From Isohypsibius dastychi (lineage: Eukaryota > Tardigrada > Eutardigrada > Parachela > Isohypsibiidae): 11,014 bases of DNA. The stretch lies in contig JAQIWT010001380.1 of assembly GCA_034696485.1 (NCBI GenBank), forward strand, positions 1-11,014. Reading direction: 5' to 3'. The position numbers were made by a program, and so were the translations under genes. Under the pieces are notes generated by a model, which was given only the letters and a program-made list of their open reading frames with translations, was not told the DNA's origin and made no database searches. This document shows positions 1 to 6,952 of this stretch, in pieces; the stretch's first letter is position 1, and every line of letters starts with the position of its first letter.

Positions 1-113
1 TTATGAATACGACGAAAGGATCTTGACGGAGACGAAAGGATCTTGCCGGCGAAAGGATCTTGCCGACAAGATTCTTTCGTCTAACGAACGAAAGGACGAA
101 AGGATCTTGACGG
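1..113. repeat. Degenerate short tandem repeat with an inverted copy
   Basis: A core of about 14 bases reading CGAAAGGATCTTG(A/C)C recurs at about 13-29, 33-49, 50-65 and 97-113. An inverted, one-mismatch copy lies at 67-79. The copies at 50-62 and 67-79 form a 13-bp hairpin with one mismatch and a 4-base loop. A minus-strand open frame runs through it but only repeats the unit (residues like VKILSS recur), so I do not call it a gene. The array may continue left of the window. Confidence 0.75.
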
Positions 114-2113
114 CTACAGTTGCACAGCTTGGCACTGTCCAAGTTTTATGATGTACGGATACATTGGGTCGCATGCAGTTTTCGCCAAATGGATGACGCC
201 AAAACGGCTCACACCTCCGAACATTGACGTCACATGGCTCACTGTCTGCGATTCGGATTGATCTCGTCACGCAAAATTAGATTTGGCACGATCTGATCCA
301 CTTGGGCTCACACGGATCGAGGCGGGTCGATTTAGAACTGGGCCTTTGGCCAATTTTGGGCCTTATGTCATCCATTTGGAAAAAATCGCAATCGTTCCGT
401 TGACACTGAACAATTCAAGCGACAAAAATGGACGGTCGAAAAGGTGACGGATTAATAGCCTGGTGCCTTTCACTCGGAGCATCTTTTTCGGTTTAGCCCA
501 AAACTGAGTACTTCTTCCCACTTGACTCCACAGAGGACGATATGATAATAATATGTTTTCTTCTAAAACATCCTTAAGGTTATTCTCTTGTTTCGCAGCT
601 GATCAAGGCTTTATTGGAAACCCGTGTGTATATCATGAGTCAAGTTTGTGGAACTTCTCGTGGAACATGTGAGAAAATAGTTCGCGGTAATCGATAAACG
701 ATTTGAACAAGACTGAGTGATATCGTGCGTACGTTCGCTTTCACAAAAAGTACTTGGTTTATGAACATGAACGGTAACATGGTGGTTGTTGATGGTACAA
801 ATGCGTGATGGTTTTGAAAACTAAATACACCTAGAACGTTCGTCTGATTACACAGAAACCGTGATCTGATGGTATGAGCTGACTTACAGCGAAAATCCAA
901 GTTTTTGTGCATTTTTCCACGATTCTGTATGACTTCCTTACGCATGACAAATCTCGCTCCTTAATCCGTTCGGGGAAGTCCCGGCTGGATGATCAGTGAA
1001 TACTTGACATGTGTCGACTCCACTCTGTCCGATCTACCGGTAGGAAAAACCAGATTCACGTTTGAGGTGTTTTCCCGTCAGTGCTTTTCTGGTAATTCAG
1101 AAATGGCGATGATCAAGATTCTCCGGAGTCAAACGCTGAGTACCAAGCAATGGAAGATATCGTTTCTCAACTTCAGTTTTTCACACTCTGATAGACGTTC
1201 GGGTTGGGAGCCTTCGGAAATCAGCCATGACGGACGAGATGCTAACTTTTTTTGCGTGACTGAACCCAGATCACACCCTCATCAGAGATGCTGACAAACG
1301 TTAAACCGAATACGTTGAGCAGTTGATTCAATCATTCAACTTGCAGTATCTGCCAGCTGTATCTATACACCTTGTCATGAGACAAGGTGGTTGGTCAAAA
1401 GTGCGTTTCTCGAATCCTTTGTTCGGTATCCGGCCCTCATATTTCATCCGTTAGATCTCACTTCGAGATTGGTCCTCACATTGCCGAGTTTGAGAATACA
1501 TGCAATGCATCTCTGTACGTGCTAATGTGATCGGTTCTTCACTCTCTCTAGTGTTCACGATCACACTGCCTGCGGAACATGCAGATATGATGCAATGGGT
1601 TCCTTTGTCCTTACAATACGTAAACTGAGAGTTCGTGATATATTTGGTTGCGGCTATCTGGCGAAATTCCGAAGCTTATTGCCCACAAGAGTCAGTTTAA
1701 ATTTGATCCAGTTACGGGCTTGGTGTCGATCAGCCCACAGCCCGTACAAGGTGGTTGAAATATTACCAATGAGATCATAGACGATTTTTTAGAAAGTGTG
1801 TTTCTCTACTTATTGGGTGAACTTTTTGTCTCATTTGATGGTGACTTCCTCGAACCTTTGCGTTGTGAAACCCAGTTAAAACTATGGCATACATCGTATG
1901 TATTGTTACCGAAATATTCGACAGTTTACGCGTGTTTGAAGATGTCCAGAAAACATCTGTCGGATCATCGTAAAAACAATGTTTCAGAAATTTCACGTCT
2001 ACATCATTGGGTTGCTGAACTGACGAACAAAGTTCCACCGTTCCACGAGTATGAGATGAAGCCTAGCCATGCATCCTCCACTGGAAAGATTCAGCAACTG
2101 AGAAAAGTTTAAT
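114..2113. other. Gene-poor stretch, no assignable gene
   Basis: About 2 kb in which no reading frame is recognisable. Open frames of about 100 codons exist (minus 640-945, plus 989-1294, plus about 1756-2112) but none has a signal peptide, membrane segment or known motif, or a convincing splice partner. A good-looking acceptor at 597-598 precedes a 32-codon frame ending at 697 on the plus strand, which might be a terminal exon, but no upstream exon could be tied to it. Small inverted repeats lie at 185-197/367-379 and 1368-1389. Otherwise I see nothing. Confidence 0.5.
1368..1389. repeat. Perfect 9-bp hairpin
   Basis: CACCTTGTC at 1368-1376 and GACAAGGTG at 1381-1389 are exact reverse complements around a 4-base loop. 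No gene is adjacent and no function can be inferred. Confidence 0.6.
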
Positions 2114-2534
2114 TTAAGCAGGTGGAGATCCCAATTTCTTACTGCCGCTTGTAGTGGTAGTTGCAATTGGCTCGGTTGAAGGAGTACTAGAAGAATCGTC
2201 ACAATAACAAATCATATCTGTTACACCAGGGTAACAGGTTCGCTGCCCGCTACAAGGCATTTCGCCATCCAGATCATTCCTGAGAACAACGGTTGTGGTG
2301 GTAGTTGCAGTCGGCACTGTCGATGGAGTAGTGAAAGCATTATCACAATAACAAGACATACCAAACATAGGTTCAGGGATACAGGTTCGATGTCCGCTAC
2401 ACGGCCATTCGCTGTCCAGATGATTCCTGAGAACAAAGTGTTAGGTAAGGACCAGACTTGTGTCGCGCAACTCACCGTGCAGATCGGGCAGCTACCGTTG
2501 CTAGAAGTGTCGTGAATATTATCGTGCGGAACAT
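2114..2534 (-). CDS. Small secreted protein with two tandem Cys-rich, Thr-rich domains
   Basis: Not a recognised family. Exon 1 is 2534-2476 and exon 2 is 2426-2114; the 49-nt intron has donor GTGAGT and acceptor TTCTCAG. The joined frame gives 123 residues. Residues 1-19 are a typical signal peptide (MFRTIIFTTLLATVAARSA), so export is likely. Two similar units follow, starting RNHLD at residue 20 and RNDLD at residue 69. Each has the order PCSG-x-RTC-x(8-9)-CYCD followed by a Thr/Pro-rich linker with TTTT runs that could be O-glycosylated. The cysteines are C29, C35, C45, C47 and C78, C84, C93, C95. The ATG at 2534 was chosen because it opens the signal peptide, and an in-frame stop just before the exon 2 acceptor rules out unspliced reading. 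It lies on the same strand as the 12-Cys gene pair, about 840 bases beyond the stop of 3374-4638. An adhesive, matrix or defence role would be guesswork. Confidence 0.72.
2142..2436 (-). repeat. 147-bp tandem duplication that includes a splice acceptor
   Basis: The segment beginning with intron 1's acceptor (TTGTTCTCAG, 2436-2427) recurs 147 bases (49 codons) further along as the same ten bases at 2289-2280. The Cys-domain sequence follows in both. In the second unit these bases are coding and give residues V66-R69. The far end of the second unit is approximate, because similarity fades in the Thr-rich linker. Confidence 0.75.
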
Positions 2535-3373
2535 TGTTCAGAGAAACGATGCTTTGAGGACATCTTTAAACAAAAACTTTTATTTCAGTGTTTTTGCTGA
2601 TCTCAGTGCTTTGTTGACTGAAGGGATACTCAACCCTGCACCCTGAAACCGAGCTGTGAGGTGGTGTGACTGCGACCACTCCAGTTCCGTTTCCAGTGCT
2701 TTTTCGTTCTGAAGTTTGGAGAAACTTCGACGCCATTTATTTTGTGATCTGAATGCAATTAAATACCTTCAGTCCTTATTATCTGTCGTCAACACCAACA
2801 TATAGAACATTGTTTACAGGCTGGTTGGTTGATCATCGGTTGGTTGCTTGCGTGCTTGGAAAATTTTCTATTGAGCTGTTTTGAAATAAATCCAGTTTGA
2901 ATGTTCAGTCAGGAACCATCGCGTGGGATATGCAATCCGTATAAAACAGTTCGTGAAGAACCCTTGAAATTATGTCTCCACTTCGGGACTACCTAATGTC
3001 CGGCTGTCACTGGGAAAATTCTCCAGAATCGACGAACCGAGGCGATTTATTTTCAGGCAGGCTGTATCGCGGTGCTGTTCGTTAATCCGCACCGCTTTCA
3101 TTTGCCGTTTTTGCACCTTGATGCAAATTAAAACAGCCGGTTACAGTGATCGACCAGTTTAAAGTATAACCGGTAAATGGTTTCGAGTTACCAGGTGTTA
3201 CCGGTCAAAAGAAAGAAATTTTCAAACAAAAAATAAAACATAAAAATTGAGTAAATATTACAGCGAGTAATATTTTCCACGTGATATCACGAGTAATCCA
3301 TGCAGTGTAAGTCAAAACTTGTGACTGCTTTGTATGCTAAACGAGTTACAACATAACATGATACGTATCATAT
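2535..3373. other. Intergenic region with clustered ACCGGT palindromes
   Basis: This is the 5' flank of the small Cys-rich gene and the 3' flank of the 12-Cys gene at 3374-4638. No convincing coding frame was found. ACCGGTAA at 3169-3176 and TTACCGGT at 3198-3205 form an 8-bp inverted repeat, with a related CCGGTTAC just before at about 3138. A minus-strand AATAAA at about 3044-3049 is over 300 bases past the stop at 3374 and is a weak candidate polyadenylation signal. Confidence 0.4.
2577..2585 (-). promoter_or_regulatory. Possible TATA-like element
   Basis: AAATAAAAG on the minus strand lies about 43-51 bases upstream of the ATG at 2534, a plausible position for a short 5' leader. It is A/T-rich sequence and could be chance. 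Confidence 0.2.
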
Positions 3374-4638
3374 CTAAACGATGTTGGGAACTTCGTTTGG
3401 TCCAGCCAGTCCCACGCAGCCGACCGACTCGAAATAGAATTGATAGACAGCTTGACCAAGACTGGCGATTTCCTGACCACATTTCTCGAACGCCAGATCA
3501 ATTTGACATTCCACAGCGTCCCACATTGTACTGGAAAATTAGCAGAGGTTTCAACTCTGTTTTGGCGAAACCCAAAATGCGTGAAGTTTACCCGCATAGA
3601 TGAGGATTTGGTCCACTTGCACCATTAGCGTTCATAAGGTCACGCATTTTCTCCACTGCATCTTCAGGTTCTCTACAGTTTTTCTGGCCGACAATTGACA
3701 TCAGACACGGCACACTATCGATTGCATCTTCCGGGAAAAATACCGTCACCTTTTGAGAAAAGTTTCTGTGGAAAAATCAGGACTCACTTTTGAATGTTGA
3801 TGCATTGTTCGAGCAGAGTAAACCCAGACTCTGGCGCATGAAATAGTTGATTTGTTTGTGCGTGGTCATCAAAGGGATTCCAAAAAAAATCATTCTTGAC
3901 GTCAGGTTCATTGGGATTCCCAGTTTCCGCCCGACTCAAAGCTGTTCTAGTCGGATTCTCAACCCGTTTAACCGCTTGAACTTGGCCCACCCTGCTTTGC
4001 TTGTCAGACCGGTCTGGCCCATCGAGGAAGCAGGCAGCCGAGTATGAATTCACACAGTGCATCAGGCTTTCTGCATTTCTGGAAAAGCCATTAATCATAT
4101 TACCTTACAGCTAAAGCACGCGTTTTTTATGACGGTGGCTGAATAACTCACTGGCAAAAGCCAAATGTCTGACTGGCGACTTGTGTAAATAGATCCTGAA
4201 ATTTGGAGACATAATAATCGGTTTGGTTAGCCATTCGGACGTCAGCGTGCTTTTTGGGAGTGACATCGGTGCCACTGATCGAAGTCAAGGCAGTTGTACG
4301 TATACGTAGCCCTGTTGCATTTAGGCCTAATGCCATCCCTGATTGTGGCAGATCTATTGTGTTTTCCAAGCATTTGTAAAACGTGAGAGCTGGCTCCACC
4401 CGGTTGTCACACTGTGCAAGCATTGTCCGTGCAATAAAGTCCTCTAACATTCCTGAGACCGGATTTTGTGGTTGCTCGGAAGGAATGCCTGATGAATAAA
4501 GAATTAGATGGAAAGGTCTCATTATTCATGTCCATTTCTTCTTCCCTCGACAGAATATCGGTCAATGATGATATAAATTCACTTACACATAGCGACCGAC
4601 AGCGTGACCGCTAGAATGAAGACTTTGCAGCAGCTCAT
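3374..4638 (-). CDS. Secreted 12-cysteine protein, shorter paralog, frameshifted in exon 4
   Basis: Five exons: 4638-4587, 4488-4152, 4078-3788, 3727-3592, 3530-3374; introns are 98, 73, 60 and 61 nt. The ATG at 4638 opens a signal peptide (MSCCKVFILAVTLSVAMC) and matches the start of the paralog at 5272-6952. Intron phases (1, 2, 1, 2) and the lengths of exon 1 (52 nt) and the penultimate exon (136 nt) are identical to the paralog. Shared blocks include SGMLE-(x)2-IARTML-x-QCDN, AESLM-x-C, YFMRQ, SVPCLM and QFYFESV. All 12 cysteines of the mature paralog have counterparts. Exon 4 has one extra base in an 8-base homopolymer (plus strand 3882-3889). Before it the frame matches the paralog; after it the matching frame is +1. 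Read literally, the protein leaves the family frame after about residue 193 and stops in exon 5 at 3717-3715. Without the extra base the product would be about 323 residues. Later exons are conserved in frame, so this is either a recent break or a base-calling error. Confidence 0.75.
3882..3889 (-). other. Homopolymer frameshift site in the 12-Cys gene
   Basis: Eight consecutive A on the plus strand (T on the coding strand). The coding frame agrees with the paralog upstream, and with the paralog in the next frame downstream. Exon 4 is 291 nt, one base off the length its flanking phases require. Confidence 0.8.
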
Positions 4639-4995
4639 TTTCCGCAGAAACATCGGCCACCGCGCAAAACGAAAATGCGATCGGAGAACAGTCAAGTGAG
4701 GAAAGTTCAGCTGAGAGACTGTAGCGACTGCGATGTCAAAATCGTTTATGAAATGCTTCGCCGAAAATGCATCTTTTCTACTTGCTGTTTTGTTCGTAGA
4801 ACCAATTTGAACCGTGATGCAAGAAAAGCTTTAATGAGTCAAGTACTGAAACCGGTCCGAGTCTGAAGAAGCAAAGCAGGGGTACGTACATCACGCGTCA
4901 CATCAGTCAAGAAAACTGATCAACTACTGCGATATACTGTAATATCTGAAAATGCGAGGAATGCGGAATTTTACCGGAAATTGAGCGGGGGCTCC
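4639..4995. other. 5' flank of the 12-Cys gene at 3374-4638
   Basis: About 360 bases between that gene's ATG and the possible small plus-strand gene. A 63-codon plus-strand open frame (4675-4866) has no recognisable feature. I see no clear TATA box. The bases before the ATG (CGGAAAATGAGC) are shared with the paralog (CCGAAAATGAGC), supporting this start in both. Confidence 0.45.
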
Positions 4996-5192
4996 ATGAA
5001 CTTCTTAACGAACGTCACAATCATCCACATTCTTCTTGGGGCCAGACTATTCGGATCATTTTTCTTCGCCACTTTTTCTATTATCTATATTAATCACTTG
5101 AAAGTCGGCCAAGTGTCCAGGCGGGTAAGTTTTGTTTTATTTGAATGATGACTGAAGACCTTCAAATATATCAGCGGTTTGGTCATGAATAG
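4996..5192 (+). CDS. Possible tiny single-pass membrane protein, two exons
   Basis: Not recognised. A 43-codon frame from ATG 4996 runs to a consensus donor (CGG|GTAAGT, exon end 5124). After a 50-nt intron ending in ATATATCAG, the frame resumes at 5175 and stops at 5190-5192, giving 48 residues. Residues 7-32 are strongly hydrophobic (IIHILLGA, FGSFFFATFSIIYI), followed by a basic tail (LKVGQVSRRRFGHE). This layout suits a small membrane subunit or an uncleaved signal anchor. The frame is also open upstream of the ATG, so the start could lie further out. The gene would converge on and overlap the 3' flank of the 12-Cys gene at 5272-6952, whose likely polyadenylation signal falls inside this intron. 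A chance open frame next to a chance donor remains possible. Confidence 0.33.
5136..5141 (-). promoter_or_regulatory. Candidate polyadenylation signal of the 5272-6952 gene
   Basis: AATAAA on the minus strand, about 130 bases past the stop at 5274-5272, the expected position for the end of that transcript. Confidence 0.4.
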
Positions 5193-5271
5193 TTCAGTCT
5201 ACAATTTAACCTGCCATAAAATTCTCATTAAGTGGCAAGACCGAGCAATGTCATGTTATATACAGAATAAT

Positions 5272-6952
5272 TTACAAAATCATTTGATTGAATGGTTGGC
5301 GGACGTTGACAACGTTGTTGGATCCAGCCGATTCCATGCAGTTGACCGATTCAAAATAGAACTGGTAAATAGCCTGGCCGAGACTGGCGATTCCCTGTCC
5401 ACAATTCTCAAAAGCCAAATCCAGGTGACACTCAGCCGAATCCCTCATTGCTCTAAAACAGCAACAGGTTACTCAATCTGTTATTGGTTTTCCAAAAAGT
5501 TCACCACATTACCCGCAAAGGTCAGGGTTTGGTCCAGTAGCGTTGTTGGCTTCCATAAGGTCACGGACGTTCACAATAACATCGTCGAATCTCTTGCAGT
5601 TCTGCTGACCGATGGTCGACATCAAACATGGTACACTCCCAATGAAATCTACAAATCAAAAAACATCATTTTTTAAGAAAAATTCACTCCGAATCAGGTT
5701 TTTGCTCACCTTTGAAAACCATGGCTTGGTTCGCGCAAAGCAGACCGAGAGTTTGTCGCATGAAATATGTGATCTGCTTTTGAGTGTACATCATCGGAAT
5801 TCCCAAAAACTCATCATCATCATTTGTATCCTCAACAGCCTCAGTCTGATTTATTTTTGCATCAGAGTTTGTTGGAGGTTGTGGGCCTTGAGGCGCTGGA
5901 ACTCTGACGGATTGGTCCTGATCATCAAACTGATTCATCGCGTCGCTGTCACCCGAAGGTGACTCGGGGAAACAAGTGGCCAGGTAGGGGTCCAGACAGT
6001 TCATCAAGCTTTCCGCGCTCCTGAAAAATGCTCAAATATTCGCCGTGAATAATTTGAATCGTCGAGTGAATGCCTTACTGGCAGAAGTTGGGGGTCTGGG
6101 CAGCAACCAGTCTTAGCAGGTCTTGCAGACTGACAATGTCATCATCTGGATTGACGTCAGCCACAGTGATGTACACGTCTTTCTTCTGTGTGACATTGGA
6201 GCCTCTGAAGGTCGTCAGAGCAACGGTGCGGATTCGCAACAACGTGGCGTTCAGACCCATTGCCATCCAAAGTTGGGGCAAGTTTGTTGTGTTCTCGACA
6301 CAGTTATAAAAATCGAGAGCTGGCGCCACCTGGTTGTCGCATTGTTTGAGCATTGTTCGAGCTATCATGTTCTCCAACATTCCAGAAACTGATTTCTGGG
6401 AAATCAGCACCACTGAAACAAAACGTAGTTGCAGTTTCTGTTCAGCAATTCAATTCCAAAATGAGGGAGGCGTGCAATGTGACCTTTCGGCGACCAAACT
6501 TGTTTACTGCGGCCTACCTGCTGGATCGAAGTCCTCCATGCCGGCATCAGAGCTGACGTCTCCACCTGCATTTGGTTCACTGGGGTTCCACATTTCAGGT
6601 TGTGACTGTGGTTGTGGTTGTGACTGATTGTATTCCATTGGAAGAACAACAGGACGACGGAGCGATAGTTTTGCCTGCTCTGAATCCGTGTCGTCCATGC
6701 CACTTTGTTGTTGTTGAAGCGGAACGCCTGAAAAAATCGATTCACATCCGTTGCAAGTTAACATTTGTCATTGCTAGCCTTGTAGGAAAAAATCAGAGTA
6801 GTCGACTTACGTCTCCGCCAAAAAGCTCAGCCTGTCTCCTCTCTATCGAATGACTGAGTGAACAGGCCGAAAGTGGCTGAGCTTTTTGGCGGAGACGTAC
6901 AAAGAGCAGCAGAGACCATGATGGTCAGAAGATACACCTTGGTGAAGCTCAT
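5272..6952 (-). CDS. Secreted 12-cysteine protein, longer paralog with a cassette exon
   Basis: Six exons: 6952-6901, 6727-6518, 6412-6079, 6020-5710, 5648-5513, 5452-5272; introns are 173, 105, 58, 61 and 60 nt, all GT-AG. The joined frame gives 407 residues without a break. Residues 1-17 (MSFTKVYLLTIMVSAAL) are a signal peptide. Exon 2 encodes residues 19-87, a Gln/Pro/Asp-rich linker with QPQPQSQP and a dibasic RR. The rest is a Cys-rich region: C112, C125, C198, C207, C215, C294, C310, C320, C347, C356, C365, C386. An acidic insert lies between C215 and C294. Several N-glycosylation sequons are visible (NTT, NAT, NVT, NQT). There is no transmembrane segment, so secretion is expected. The TAA directly after exon 5 (5511-5509) is intronic: GG|GTAA is a donor, and exon 6 is conserved in both paralogs. 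An upstream in-frame ATG at 6961 exists, but 6952 matches the paralog. The helix-rich, Cys-spaced layout loosely recalls secreted families such as nematode DUF19 or insect 27-kDa hemolymph glycoproteins; I do not assign it. Confidence 0.82.
6518..6727 (-). other. Symmetric cassette exon present only in the longer paralog
   Basis: This 210-nt exon has phase 1 at both ends and can be skipped without shifting frame. The shorter paralog joins exon 1 straight to the equivalent of exon 3 across a 98-nt intron. The encoded 70 residues are low-complexity, acidic and Gln/Pro-rich with no cysteine beyond the junction codon. Confidence 0.7.
6808..6899. repeat. Perfect 25-bp inverted repeat at a splice donor
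   Basis: The arms at 6808-6832 and 6875-6899 are exact reverse complements separated by 42 bases. The right arm starts at the second base of intron 1 of the longer 12-Cys gene (donor GTACGT, 6900-6895). The left arm overlaps a second, stronger consensus donor GTAAGT (6810-6805, minus strand). No target-site duplication flanks the pair and the arms hold no transposon terminus I recognise. Confidence 0.9.

Noticed and set aside
1-270. 89-codon minus-strand frame at the left edge
   Set aside because: It is translation of the tandem repeat plus unrelated sequence.
597-697. Good acceptor followed by a 32-codon frame (starts LIKALLE)
   Set aside because: No upstream exon or donor could be linked in phase; the ATG at 428 with a GTGACG site is too weak a partner.
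1756-2112. 118-codon plus-strand open frame
   Set aside because: Not similar to anything I recognise, no start or splice context, and comparable open frames occur by chance in this stretch. It runs to the very end of the minus-strand Cys-rich gene.
3346-3597. Plus- and minus-strand open frames over the last exons of the shorter 12-Cys gene
   Set aside because: Shadows in other frames; the paralog alignment identifies the real frame and splice sites.
5509-5511. TAA read as the stop codon of the longer 12-Cys gene (and likewise 3588-3590 in the shorter one)
   Set aside because: In both paralogs the bases form a GGGTAA donor, and a conserved in-frame exon with three cysteines follows about 60 bases on, so the stop is intronic.
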